DNA from: SVTX01 sp045612105
GTDB taxonomy: Bacteria > Bacillota > Clostridia > Oscillospirales > CAG-272
Assembly: GCA_045612105.1 (NCBI GenBank)
Contig: JAZKYL010000045.1
Location: 23,795-87,794, forward strand
Direction of reading: 5' to 3'
Length of the DNA stretch: 64,000 bases
The first letter of the stretch is position 1. Each line of letters opens with the position of its first letter. Below are positions 1-8,815 of the stretch, piece after piece. A program made the translations under genes and the position numbers. The notes under the pieces are model-generated. The model made no database searches. It had not been told where the DNA came from and worked only from the letters and a program-made list of their open reading frames with translations.

Positions 1-1705
1 TTTGTACCGCAGAGCTTCCATCGCGCCAGGTAGCCACCGTTTCGCCGCCCTCGTGGCGGTAATGGGTGCGGTAGGGACGGATTCGCACAAGAGAGCCGTC
101 GATCTGGGCAAAATCCTCGGCAACAAAGCGACGGCAACGCATTCTCGAGGTGAAAAGCGCCTTGCAATCGATATCGTAAGGCTGCATCCAGGTGTTCATC
201 TGCCGCATGCCGAAGCCCTCGTCTGCTATGATCGTACCGCCGTTTTTGACGAACTCTTCAAGATAAGCAACCACATCCGGTTCGATCATCGTATAATATG
301 GGAAATAAAGCACCTTATATTTTGCAAATTCCTCGGGACGCGTCACTCCAACATAATCAACGGCATAATCGGAGTTGCGAAGCAATCTGTACATGCCCGC
401 GTGAGCGTTTCTGTAATAAAACTGAGGATTTGCCCAATCAAACGAGAAATCGGTGCCCAAAACATCTTCAATTTCCGACATAAGCATCGAATTGAAATCG
501 AAAACTATGGCAACGTCTGCTTCCTTTACCTCGGCTCCCACAAGGTATTTCATATTTCTCTTTATATCCGCGCCGAAATCTCCCACCGTATAGGCCACTT
601 CTCTGGGACTTCCGTCCATATACGTCAGACCCGAGCAATCCTGCTCGTGCCCAACTCTTTCCGCCCTATACTGCCAATAGACTATTCCCTTAACGCCCCC
701 TGCCAAAGACGCATATATCTTGAAGTCCATATCAAAGGGAGTATCATATTTTTTGAACATTCCCAATCCGGGATATATCTCGTGAATAAAATAGTTTTTA
801 TCCACCGAGCGCAAAAAGTCATGAAGCATCATAAAATCCAGACGCTTTTCGTGGGTATCCATATCGGTGTCGCACGGCACACTCGTTCCCCAGAAATCTA
901 CCGCCTTTGCCACGCTGTAATCGTCACAAACATCGCTGATAGAAAGCTGGAACGCACTTGTAAATCCGACGTGAGCCATTATGGGACGAACCTTGTCATA
1001 TTTGCGTATCCCGTCATAAACAAAGCGAAGCCAATCGTAAAGATCGTCACTTCCCTTATATTTTTTAAATTCAAAAATATCCCAAAATCCGTGGGGAGTG
1101 GATGGAAGATTAATGCTCTCGAAGCTTTCCTCCGCAGCACCGTAAAACGCGTTCAATGCCTCAACCGTTCCGAATTTTTTCTCAAGATACTTTCCGAATC
1201 CCGCGCGGCAATGCTTACAGAAGCAATCCTCAATAGGTCTGTTTCGTATCTCATTCCACGCATTCCACAAAATAATATTCTTTCTGTCCGCGTATCTCTC
1301 GGCTACCTTTTCCACGAAACGCCTCGCCGCCGCCTGAACGTGGGGATTGGTAAAGCAGGGACGCCAGCCGCCGTAAAACGCACCGTGAGAGCCGCCTCTG
1401 AGCTGCTCTCCGCGAGGACCTATTCTCGTGCCCTCGTACTTATCAAAAACGTATTGAGGTGCGCATTCCAGCAAAAATTTGATTATCACCTTACGGTTAT
1501 ATTTCTCGGCAAGCTCCATAAGTCTGTCCACATCGCTGAAATCATACACGCCCTCCACTCTTTCATTCCAACGCCAATTTATGCGTATTTGAAAGGTATC
1601 AAGGTTATATTCACCAATTTTTGCGATATCGCCCTCCCATTCCTCGGGCAGAGGGGTGGGAGATCTGTAATATTGAGTTCCGTGAATTATCTCATCAAAA
1701 AACAT
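1..1705 (-). CDS. Beta-galactosidase, glycoside hydrolase family 42 (3' end cut by window)
   Basis: Hydrolyses terminal beta-galactosides, probably in the cytoplasm because no signal peptide is visible. 568 codons are seen and the frame is still open at base 1, so the C-terminal part is missing. The start (MFFDEIIHGTQYYRSP) follows GAGGTG. The N-terminal TIM-barrel signature G-TQYYR-P and the W-E-G-Y-F pattern fit GH42. The acid/base Glu is predicted at about residue 152 (LWNAWNEIRNRP) and the nucleophile at about 309 (IHEIYPG). A Cys cluster (CFCKHC) follows the first Glu, as in zinc-binding GH42 enzymes. It is transcribed alone from a strong promoter, with no sugar transporter visible in the window. 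Substrate specificity is not known. Confidence 0.85.
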   Translation of the reverse strand, partial: MFFDEIIHGTQYYRSPTPLPEEWEGDIAKIGEYNLDTFQIRINWRWNERVEGVYDFSDVDRLMELAEKYNRKVIIKFLLECAPQYVFDKYEGTRIGPRGEQLRGGSHGAFYGGWRPCFTNPHVQAAARRFVEKVAERYADRKNIILWNAWNEIRNRPIEDCFCKHCRAGFGKYLEKKFGTVEALNAFYGAAEESFESINLPSTPHGFWDIFEFKKYKGSDDLYDWLRFVYDGIRKYDKVRPIMAHVGFTSAFQLSISDVCDDYSVAKAVDFWGTSVPCDTDMDTHEKRLDFMMLHDFLRSVDKNYFIHEIYPGLGMFKKYDTPFDMDFKIYASLAGGVKGIVYWQYRAERVGHEQDCSGLTYMDGSPREVAYTVGDFGADIKRNMKYLVGAEVKEADVAIVFDFNSMLMSEIEDVLGTDFSFDWANPQFYYRNAHAGMYRLLRNSDYAVDYVGVTRPEEFAKYKVLYFPYYTMIEPDVVAYLEEFVKNGGTIIADEGFGMRQMNTWMQPYDIDCKALFTSRMRCRRFVAEDFAQIDGSLVRIRPYRTHYRHEGGETVATWRDGSSAVQ

Positions 1706-2041
1706 TTGGCACCTCGTTTTGTAAAAATTATAAAAATCTGCGATTAAATAAGTTTTTTATTTTAGGTCTTATGATTCCGATTTGACTTTATCAACTCATT
1801 TTACATTATACCACAGATTTCTAAATAAGTCAAGCAATAATCGAGCTATATATAAATTTTTCAGATAATCTTCAGATGATCAATTGATATCATTAGAAGA
1901 TTAACTAATTGAACTTCCAGAAAAATACTAAAAGCCATTACTAACCACCGATAAAGGCCGCAAGTTCAGGTCGTATCTTATTTGTAATTACACAAGGATT
2001 CTTTGAATATACTTTTTACAAGTATGTATTCGAGGTGGACT
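1706..2041. other. Intergenic region between divergent genes
   Basis: AT-rich region between the GH42 gene and the DUF6512 gene. It holds the GH42 promoter. A small palindromic stretch (ATCAATTGAT, about 1878-1890) is present. I see no clear promoter for the rightward gene and no coding sequence. Confidence 0.5.
1805..1833 (-). promoter_or_regulatory. SigA-type promoter of the GH42 gene
   Basis: On the minus strand TTGACT, a 17-base spacer and TATAAT lie about 100 bases upstream of the GH42 start codon. Confidence 0.75.
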
Positions 2042-2566
2042 ATGAAACGAACAATTAGGCTTTGGCAACTGATGGGCTTTGCGGTAACATCACTTTGCGG
2101 CACGCTATTACATTTTCTATACGACTGGACGGGCAGATCTTTAATTGTCGCTCCCTTTTCCGGTGTTAACGAATCTACGTGGGAGCACATGAAGCTGCTC
2201 TTTTGGCCAATGTTTATTTTTGCCATCGTACAGAGCATTTTCTTCAAAGATCGTAAGGATTTTTGGTGTGTCAAGCTCCGCGGAATACTTCTCGGAATCA
2301 TTCTTATCCCCATAATATTCTACACCTATAACGGAGCTATAGGAAAATCGCCCGATTGGCTCAATATCGCCATTTTCTTTATTTCCGCCGCGATTTCCTA
2401 TATCTACGAAACAAAGCTCTTTAATGAAAACAGAATAAGCTGCAAATCGCAAAAATGGGCAATTATTACGCTTTCCGTGATTGCGATTCTCTTTGTAATT
2501 TTCACTTTTTCGACCCCCGAGCTCGGCATCTTCAAGGATCCGTTAACCGGGACTTACGGTATATAA
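2042..2566 (+). CDS. DUF6512 family membrane protein
   Basis: 174-residue integral membrane protein with about five hydrophobic segments. The motif VNESTWEHMKLLFWP near residues 39-53 is typical of the DUF6512 family, whose function is unknown. The start was chosen at the ATG preceded by GAGGTGG five bases upstream; a longer in-frame start at 2003 lacks a ribosome site. The gene is monocistronic, faces a convergent aminotransferase gene, and shares a perfect terminator hairpin with it. Confidence 0.75.
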   Translation: MKRTIRLWQLMGFAVTSLCGTLLHFLYDWTGRSLIVAPFSGVNESTWEHMKLLFWPMFIFAIVQSIFFKDRKDFWCVKLRGILLGIILIPIIFYTYNGAIGKSPDWLNIAIFFISAAISYIYETKLFNENRISCKSQKWAIITLSVIAILFVIFTFSTPELGIFKDPLTGTYGI

Positions 2567-2606
2567 AAACAGCCGCTGAGGAGATTTTCCTCAGCGGCTG
2601 TTTTTA
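2565..2606. terminator. Bidirectional intrinsic terminator
   Basis: Perfect 18-bp inverted repeat (AAAAACAGCCGCTGAGGA and its complement) with a 5-base loop. It gives a U-run on both strands between the convergent genes ending at 2566 and 2658. It begins inside the stop codon of the DUF6512 gene. Confidence 0.9.
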
Positions 2607-2657
2607 TCAGGTTAATGCAAGTATACCAATAACACACTTCCTAAGCTCGTTCATTTA

Positions 2658-3863
2658 TCAAATGTTAAAAACGTGCTTATTCATTCTTTGGAATGCTTCT
2701 TTAACTCTCGACAGCGGCAGAGCAAGATTTACACGAATATGCTCGTCACCGCCGTGCTGTCTGCCATCCTGCCAGGCAACACCCACGTCCCATCCCAATT
2801 TCAGAAGCTCGTCAAGGGTCTTGCCGTGACTCTTCAGCCACTCAGAGCAATCAAGGAATACCATATAAGTTCCCTGGGGCTTTGCGGCAAATACGCCGTC
2901 AAAATGCTTTTCAATATAGTCGCAGGCAAAATTAACGTTGCCAGTGATCGTCTCGCAAAGCTGATCTACCCACTCATGTCCCTCGTCACGGTAAGCACCG
3001 ATAAGCGCGTGCATCGAAAGCACGTTCATAGAGTTGTAGTGTGAAAGCGAGCTTTCCTTCAATACCCTGTCGCGGAGTCTCTTGTTGTAAATTATGTGAT
3101 ACGAACCGATAAGACCCGCCAAATTAAAGGTCTTTGACGGCGCGTACATAGCAACCGTCCTATTCCTTGCGTCCTCACTGACCGACTGCGTGGGAATATG
3201 CTTGTTTCCCTCAAGAATGATGTCCGACCATATCTCGTCGGAGACCACGTAAACGTCGTGCTTACGGTAAAGCTCCATAGCACTCTCGATCTCAAACCTC
3301 TCCCAAACGCGCCCCGTAGGGTTGTGGGGCGAGCAAAATATCGCCGCATGAATATTATTCTCCACGATCTTCCGCTCCATATCGGCAAGATCGAGCCGCC
3401 AGATGCCATTTTCGTCAAGCTTCAAGGGACTTGTGACGATATTGTAGCCGTTGTTCTTGAGACACATTGAAAATCCCATATAAACAGGAGAATTCACCAA
3501 AATATTGTCTCCCTTTGAGCAGAAGGTCGCCATAGCGGACAAAAGACCGCCAAGAACCCCGTTTTCATAGCCGATATGCTCCCTTTCAAGACCCGTGACT
3601 CCGTTTCTCGTATTTTGCCATCTGATTATCGAATCAAAATACTCATCTCTGGGATCAAAATATCCGAACGCGGGGTGGTCGATCCTTTCGTGAAGCGCGG
3701 AGATCACCGTTGGGCAGGTGGGAAAGTTCATATCCGCCACCCACATAGGTATCACGTCAAAGCCCTCCCCCGGAGCCCCAGGCGCCCAGCCCTGACCGAC
3801 GGCATCAATGGCAAGAGCATCTCTGCCGTGACGATCCATTATAGATTCAAAATCGTATTTCAT
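2658..3863 (-). CDS. PatB/MalY-type PLP aminotransferase (probable cystathionine beta-lyase)
   Basis: 401-residue fold-type I PLP enzyme of the MalY/PatB branch of class I/II aminotransferases. Such enzymes cleave C-S bonds of cystathionine or cysteine, giving homocysteine or H2S. Recognisable are PMWVADMNFPT near the N-terminus, CSPHNPTGRVW (about 178-188), SDEIWSD (about 208-214) and the PLP lysine in APSKTFNLAGL (K244). The ATG overlaps the TGA of the upstream M48 gene (TGATG), so the two are translationally coupled; a GTG one codon earlier is an alternative start. The exact substrate cannot be told from sequence. Confidence 0.85.
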   Translation of the reverse strand: MKYDFESIMDRHGRDALAIDAVGQGWAPGAPGEGFDVIPMWVADMNFPTCPTVISALHERIDHPAFGYFDPRDEYFDSIIRWQNTRNGVTGLEREHIGYENGVLGGLLSAMATFCSKGDNILVNSPVYMGFSMCLKNNGYNIVTSPLKLDENGIWRLDLADMERKIVENNIHAAIFCSPHNPTGRVWERFEIESAMELYRKHDVYVVSDEIWSDIILEGNKHIPTQSVSEDARNRTVAMYAPSKTFNLAGLIGSYHIIYNKRLRDRVLKESSLSHYNSMNVLSMHALIGAYRDEGHEWVDQLCETITGNVNFACDYIEKHFDGVFAAKPQGTYMVFLDCSEWLKSHGKTLDELLKLGWDVGVAWQDGRQHGGDEHIRVNLALPLSRVKEAFQRMNKHVFNI

Positions 3864-5092
3864 CACTTTTTACCTAACTCCTTCATAGCCTTTTCTACCT
3901 CCTCAACTCGACGGTCAAGGGGCGGATGGCTGTATTCAAGCACCACGTTGATCTTAGAAGGTGACAGATGTGAGAAATTATCCTTCGCCAACTTCTTAAG
4001 GGCGGTCACCATAGCCTCGCCGTAGCCCTCGATCACTGTCTGACGGTCTGCTCTGTATTCGTGCGCGCGACTTATTGCATTAGAGACCAAACCGATAAGA
4101 GGCTGCAACACTCCAAGCCCTACACCAAGTAAAATATAAGTAAATCCGTAGTTTATACCATCAAAGCCAAACGCAGTGTAAAACTCGGGAACGCTCAAAG
4201 CACCCAAAGCCATAGCACCTATAAGAACCATCTGGAAAATGTTCAGAACCTGACCCTTCAGAACGTCCTTGTGTAGTCCGTGACCCATTTCGTGAGCAAA
4301 AACAGCGCAGATCTCATCATCGGACATAGCATTCAAAAGATTATCGTAAAGCACGATAGTCTTCATCTTGCCAAAGCCCGTGAAATACGCGTTGAGCTTG
4401 GTGGTACGGCGAGACGCGTCCATAACCTCAATAGCCTTTACCTTGTAGCCGTACTTGTTAAGAAGTGCCATCAGCTTATCCTTCAATTCTCCGTCCTCAA
4501 GAGGGGTAAATTTGTTGCCGATGCGGCTGAATACGGGATAAAGGAAGGTCATAAGTAAGCTCATGGCAAACATAGCCGCCGCAAAGATAAGAACCATCCA
4601 CGCGCCCACGTTTTCGTAGATCACGGCAATAAGCATAGCAAGAGAGCCGGACAGGAGCAGACCCAAGAGCAGCGAGCGAACTCTGTCGAAAATAAAGGTC
4701 TTGATGCTTGTTCGGTTAAAGCCGTATTTCTGCTCGATGATCATATTGGAAACGTAGCTTTCAACGATTCCCGCAACGGTGCTTACAGCCACCTCAAGCA
4801 GTACAACCGAAAAGATCTGCATAAACCAGGTGTCGGGAAATATTGACGCAAAATGAGCGTATGCGTCGCTGAGCAGTAAAGCGACAGTAACCACAGCGGC
4901 GATAATATTTGACACGATAGAAAGGCGCGAATGCTCCGCGCTGTATTTTTTCCATTTCTCATAGGTCTCGGCATCGTACACGTCAGAAAGATTCTCAGGC
5001 GTGGGATTGTTAGCCGAGCGACGCTGAACTATACTCAGAGCCAAGGTGTAAGCACTACCAAGTAAGGCAAGTAAAACAATTAAGATTTTCAT
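3863..5092 (-). CDS. M48 family metallopeptidase (Ste24/CAAX protease-like)
   Basis: 409-residue membrane zinc protease. The first ~185 residues hold several transmembrane segments. The zinc motif HEMGH is at 267-271 and a third ligand Glu lies in SRAHEYRADRQ. The segment GFGKMKTIVLYDNLL is also typical of Ste24 proteins. It probably takes part in membrane protein quality control, although bacterial substrates are mostly unknown. The start at 5092 has GGAGG eight bases upstream; an apparent earlier start at 5107 is a TTG that overlaps that ribosome site. It is the first gene of a two-gene operon with the PatB-like enzyme. Confidence 0.88.
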   Translation of the reverse strand: MKILIVLLALLGSAYTLALSIVQRRSANNPTPENLSDVYDAETYEKWKKYSAEHSRLSIVSNIIAAVVTVALLLSDAYAHFASIFPDTWFMQIFSVVLLEVAVSTVAGIVESYVSNMIIEQKYGFNRTSIKTFIFDRVRSLLLGLLLSGSLAMLIAVIYENVGAWMVLIFAAAMFAMSLLMTFLYPVFSRIGNKFTPLEDGELKDKLMALLNKYGYKVKAIEVMDASRRTTKLNAYFTGFGKMKTIVLYDNLLNAMSDDEICAVFAHEMGHGLHKDVLKGQVLNIFQMVLIGAMALGALSVPEFYTAFGFDGINYGFTYILLGVGLGVLQPLIGLVSNAISRAHEYRADRQTVIEGYGEAMVTALKKLAKDNFSHLSPSKINVVLEYSHPPLDRRVEEVEKAMKELGKK

Positions 5093-5122
5093 ATTCTTGT
5101 CCTCCAAAAATCTACTGATTAC

Positions 5123-5151
5123 ATTTTATCACAAAAGAAACTCAAATGCAA
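5123..5151 (-). promoter_or_regulatory. Putative extended -10 promoter of the M48 operon
   Basis: Minus strand TGA-TAAAAT, with a poor -35 (TTGCAT) 17 bases upstream. It lies between the Opp operon terminator and the M48 start. Confidence 0.45.
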
Positions 5152-5172
5152 GTAAAATATAAAAATACGTCA

Positions 5173-5213
5173 AAAACGACCGACTCGGAGAAACCCGAAT
5201 CGATCGTCTTTTG
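5173..5213 (-). terminator. Terminator of the protease-Opp operon
   Basis: Minus-strand hairpin (GACGATCGATTCGG pairing with CCGAGTCGGTCG, including G-U pairs) followed by a run of five T. It directly follows the last gene of the operon. Confidence 0.75.
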
Positions 5214-5220
5214 TTTTTTA

Positions 5221-5472
5221 TCAAAGAATAAGATAAACCAGCAAAAACGCGATAGCAATTATCAACAGCGTCACCAGCATCGGCATAAGCATAGCCTTCT
5301 GCGCGTCGGTAAAGGTCTTGAACTGATCCCGAAATCCGCCTCTATAAGAGGTTTTCTCCTTTTTGGGCTGATTTTTCGAGGCCTTTTTTCCGTCAACTCC
5401 CGACATATCGGCAATAGTAGAGCCGTCGTCAACGTAGATTATCTTTTCTTTCTTTTTCTTATTTTTTCCCAT
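5221..5472 (-). CDS. Small C-terminally anchored membrane protein at the end of the Opp operon
   Basis: 83 residues. A very lysine-rich start (MGKNKKKKEK) is followed by a polar middle and a single strongly hydrophobic segment at about 62-83 that reaches the C-terminus. This is a tail-anchored layout with the basic part in the cytoplasm. The ATG has GGAG six bases upstream and begins one base after the stop of oppF, so the gene is translationally coupled to the transporter. I do not recognise a named family. Position and coupling suggest an accessory of the oligopeptide importer, but that is inference only. Confidence 0.75.
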   Translation of the reverse strand: MGKNKKKKEKIIYVDDGSTIADMSGVDGKKASKNQPKKEKTSYRGGFRDQFKTFTDAQKAMLMPMLVTLLIIAIAFLLVYLIL

Positions 5473-5473
5473 A

Positions 5474-6490
5474 TCAATCTCCATCATCAAGCAGGTGACA
5501 TGCCGCAAAATGACCCGGGCGATGCTCCTTATACTCGGGAGCTACCTGCTTGCACTTCTCCGTCGCGTAAGGGCAACGGGTGTGGAATCGGCATCCCGCA
5601 GGGGGATTTGTGGGAGACGGAATGTCGCCCTTCAGCACGATTCTGTTCATCTTCACGTCGGGATTGGGATTTGGGATCGCCGAGAAAAGTGCCTTGGTAT
5701 AAGGATGAAGGGGCTCGTCGAAGATATCCTTCTTGTCGCCGAATTCCATCATCTTTCCAAGATACATAACACCAACCTTATCGGAAATGAACTTGACCAC
5801 CGACAAATCGTGAGAAATGAAGAGATAGGTCAGATTCATCGATCTCTGCAGATCCTTCAAAAGGTTTATTATCTGCGCCTGAATAGACACGTCAAGAGCG
5901 GACACGGGCTCGTCGCAGATAACAAGCTTGGGCTTTACCGACAAAGCTCTCGCTATGCAGATTCTCTGTCTCTGACCGCCCGAAAATTCGTGAGGGTATC
6001 TCTCGTAATAATAGTCCCTGAGTCCGCACTTCTCCATAAGATCCATAACGTAATCCTTAACCTCGCCGGGAGGAACGATACCGTGAACCTTTACAGGCTC
6101 GGAAAGAATATCGCCAACCGTCGCTCTGGGAGGCAACGAAGAATAGGGATCCTGGAAAATGATCTGCATATCGGTGCGGAGATGTCTCATTTTCGCGTTG
6201 CTGTAACCCGTAATATCCTCGCCGTTAAAGATTATCTCACCGCCGTTTGGCTGATGAAGCTTGAGAATGGTTCTACCGAGCGTGGTCTTACCGCAACCCG
6301 ACTCACCGACGATTCCAAGGGTCTCGCCCGCTTTAAGAGTAAAGGAAACGTCGTCAACCGCCACAAGCTCCTTCTCGACCTTGCCGAGAAGATTTTTCTG
6401 TACGGGAAAGCACTTACGGAGCTTTCTGACCTCAAGTATCACGTCGTTTTTCTCATTTTCGACGTTATTTTGCAGCTCTTTATCAGTCAT
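5474..6490 (-). CDS. oppF: Oligopeptide ABC transporter ATP-binding protein OppF
   Basis: 338-residue cytoplasmic ATPase that powers peptide import together with OppD. Walker A GESGCGKTTLG, signature FSGGQRQR and Walker B LVICDEPVSALD are intact. The C-terminal oligopeptide-transporter motif GCRFHTRCPYATEKC is present. The start at 6490 has GAGGAGGAGAAG just upstream and overlaps the end of oppD by 8 bases; an upstream start at 6523 has no support. Its membership of a complete oppABCDF set makes the assignment firm; peptide length preference is unknown. Confidence 0.95.
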   Translation of the reverse strand: MTDKELQNNVENEKNDVILEVRKLRKCFPVQKNLLGKVEKELVAVDDVSFTLKAGETLGIVGESGCGKTTLGRTILKLHQPNGGEIIFNGEDITGYSNAKMRHLRTDMQIIFQDPYSSLPPRATVGDILSEPVKVHGIVPPGEVKDYVMDLMEKCGLRDYYYERYPHEFSGGQRQRICIARALSVKPKLVICDEPVSALDVSIQAQIINLLKDLQRSMNLTYLFISHDLSVVKFISDKVGVMYLGKMMEFGDKKDIFDEPLHPYTKALFSAIPNPNPDVKMNRIVLKGDIPSPTNPPAGCRFHTRCPYATEKCKQVAPEYKEHRPGHFAACHLLDDGD

Positions 6491-7703
6491 TCTTCTCCTC
6501 CTCTCCGTAAAGGTGACAAGCAACGAAATGAGTGGGGCTTACCTGCACCATACCGGGATAATCACCGGAGCACTTTTTCGTGCACTTGGAACATCTTTCC
6601 TTGAAATAACAGTGGTTGGGCATATTTACGGGGTTGGGAACGTTACCGGGAATATTGAAAAGTGTATCGCTGTCCGAATCCATAGTAGGCTTGGACTTCT
6701 GAAGACCAACCGTGTAAGGATGCATAGGATTGTGGAATATCTCGCTGACCGTTCCCTGCTCGATAACTCTGCCCGCGTACATGACCACCACGTAATCCGC
6801 CATCTCTGCCACAACGCCCAGGTCGTGAGTGATAAGCAGTATTGAGCCGTTGATCTTAGTCTTAAGATCGCGGAAAAGGTCAAGTATCTGCGCCTGAATA
6901 GTCACGTCAAGAGCAGTCGTAGGCTCGTCGGCAATAATAAGACGAGGATTGCAGGCAAGAGCCATAGCGATCATAACTCTCTGCCTCATACCGCCCGACA
7001 GCTCGTGAGGATAAGCCTTGTAAACTCTCTCGGGAGCGGCGATGCCCACAAGATCAAGCATCTCCATAGTCTTCGCTTTTGCCTGCTCCTTGGTAGCGCC
7101 GGGAACGTGGATAAAGGTAACCTCGTCAAGCTGATTTCCAATAGTGAAGACCGGATTCAGCGAAGTCATAGGCTCCTGGAAGATCATCGCGATCTGCCTG
7201 CCTCTGATACGGAATATCTCGTGAGTAGGCATATTAGCGATATCGTAGACCTTCTCCTCGGTCTCAAAGCTCTCGCTGCCGTCCTCACTCTTCACGGGAA
7301 CGGGATTCCCCTTCTTATCGCGCTTGTAATCCTGGGATTTGAAGCGGATATGACCCGAAACGATCTGTCCAGCGGGTCCCTGGATAAGCTGCATCACCGA
7401 CATACTGGTAACACTCTTACCGCAACCCGATTCACCGACGATACCTACCGTAGCGTTCTGCGGAACGTTGAAGGAAACGCCGTTTACCGCCTTAACAACA
7501 CCCTGATCGGTGAAAAAGTAGGTGTGAAGGTCTTCGATCTCAAGGATATTGTTATTATCCTTCATTTCGGTGACAAATTCGCTCTCAGCGGCTCTTCTGT
7601 GCTTTTTCTTTTCAAGAGCGCGAGTGATTTTGCGGTTTTCTTTGGCAATTTCACGGATCTCCTTGCCACTGAGATAATGACCGTTCTTTTTATTCTCTGC
7701 CAT
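6483..7703 (-). CDS. oppD: Oligopeptide ABC transporter ATP-binding protein OppD
   Basis: 406-residue ATPase subunit of the peptide importer. Walker A GESGCGKSVTS, signature LSGGMRQR and Walker B LIIADEPTTALD are intact. The N-terminus carries about 45 extra, highly charged residues (many Lys/Arg/Glu) before the ABC domain. The C-terminus has a Cys-rich motif (CYFKERCSKCTKKC) in the place where some DppD/OppD proteins bind an iron-sulfur cluster. AGGAGG lies before the ATG. It starts five bases after oppC and overlaps oppF. Confidence 0.95.
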   Translation of the reverse strand: MAENKKNGHYLSGKEIREIAKENRKITRALEKKKHRRAAESEFVTEMKDNNNILEIEDLHTYFFTDQGVVKAVNGVSFNVPQNATVGIVGESGCGKSVTSMSVMQLIQGPAGQIVSGHIRFKSQDYKRDKKGNPVPVKSEDGSESFETEEKVYDIANMPTHEIFRIRGRQIAMIFQEPMTSLNPVFTIGNQLDEVTFIHVPGATKEQAKAKTMEMLDLVGIAAPERVYKAYPHELSGGMRQRVMIAMALACNPRLIIADEPTTALDVTIQAQILDLFRDLKTKINGSILLITHDLGVVAEMADYVVVMYAGRVIEQGTVSEIFHNPMHPYTVGLQKSKPTMDSDSDTLFNIPGNVPNPVNMPNHCYFKERCSKCTKKCSGDYPGMVQVSPTHFVACHLYGEEEKND

Positions 7704-7708
7704 GTCAA

Positions 7709-8803
7709 TTACCTCCTTGCCTTGGGATCAAGCGCGTCACGAAGACCGTCGCCTACGAAGTTGAAGCCGAGAACGGCTATTACGATACAAATACCGGGAG
7801 GAGCCCAGATATTGATATAATTTTCAAGAATATTGAGGTCGCTTGTAGCATTGATCATAGTTCCCCAAGCTGCGTAAGGAGGCTGAACTCCCATATTAAG
7901 GAAGGACAAGGATGCCTCGTAAAGAATCATACTGCCAAGGCTCAGCGTCATAGAAACGATAAGCTGAGGCATTACGTTGGGAACAAGATGCTTGAATATC
8001 TTTCTCGCGGTGGAATAACCCATAGCCTCCGCAGCCACCATATACTCCTGCTCTCTGAGCGAAAGTATCTGTCCGCGGACAAGTCTCGCCGTTCCTGGCC
8101 AGGAAAAGAGGGTCAGGAATGCCATAAGGAAGTAGATACGGTATCTTGGGTCACCCATTACCGATTGCAGAGCCGAAGGGTTATCCATCTCTCCGAACGC
8201 GGTCAACACAGTACCGAAGACCAGCATAATGGGGAATCCGGGAATACACATAAGAACGTCGCATATTCTCATTATGATATTGTCAACAACACCGCCGAAA
8301 TATCCCGCGATACCGCCAAGGATAACTCCAAGCACCGTAATGATAAACACAGAAATAAATCCGATAATAAGCGAAATACGTCCGCCATACATAAGACGTG
8401 CCAGAACGTCGTATCCCGTCTCATCGGTGCCGAGAGGGTGGGCAGAGCTCATAGGCGCCAGTGCATTTTCCTTCTCTACCTTCTCTGTTACCTGATATAC
8501 GGTATAGGTTTTACCGTCCTTGGTATATTCAATAACCTTGGAGGTATACTCCACCATAGGAGTGTCGTCAACTTCTATCTCGCCCCACTGGGTGTAAAAT
8601 ACAGGCCCCAGGAAGCAAAACAGAAAGAGAACGGCAAGCATAATAAGACCTACTACACTAAGCTTTGAACGGAAGAAGCGTCGAACCACCATCTGCGTGG
8701 GCGACATAAGCCTTACGTTTTTGTCAAGAGGGGTATCTATCTCCTCAACGTTATTATTTTCGGGAGAGACAGCTTCATCAATTACGTTTTTTTCGTCTTT
8801 CAT
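7709..8803 (-). CDS. oppC: Oligopeptide ABC transporter permease OppC
   Basis: 364-residue inner permease subunit. A ~35-residue polar N-terminal tail comes before TM1. An extracytoplasmic loop of about 75 residues is followed by the conserved HPLGTDETGYDVLARLMYGGR motif region. The EAA loop that docks the ATPases is EAMGYSTARKIFKHLVPN. The start is preceded by AAAGGAGGG. It follows oppB by 12 bases. Confidence 0.95.
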   Translation of the reverse strand: MKDEKNVIDEAVSPENNNVEEIDTPLDKNVRLMSPTQMVVRRFFRSKLSVVGLIMLAVLFLFCFLGPVFYTQWGEIEVDDTPMVEYTSKVIEYTKDGKTYTVYQVTEKVEKENALAPMSSAHPLGTDETGYDVLARLMYGGRISLIIGFISVFIITVLGVILGGIAGYFGGVVDNIIMRICDVLMCIPGFPIMLVFGTVLTAFGEMDNPSALQSVMGDPRYRIYFLMAFLTLFSWPGTARLVRGQILSLREQEYMVAAEAMGYSTARKIFKHLVPNVMPQLIVSMTLSLGSMILYEASLSFLNMGVQPPYAAWGTMINATSDLNILENYINIWAPPGICIVIAVLGFNFVGDGLRDALDPKARR

Positions 8804-8815
8804 AGCTTCCCTCCT

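Noticed and set aside
2..1747. Long plus-strand open frame (581 codons)
   Set aside because: It is exactly antisense to the GH42 gene, which has a ribosome site, a promoter and family motifs; the plus frame has no recognisable protein features.
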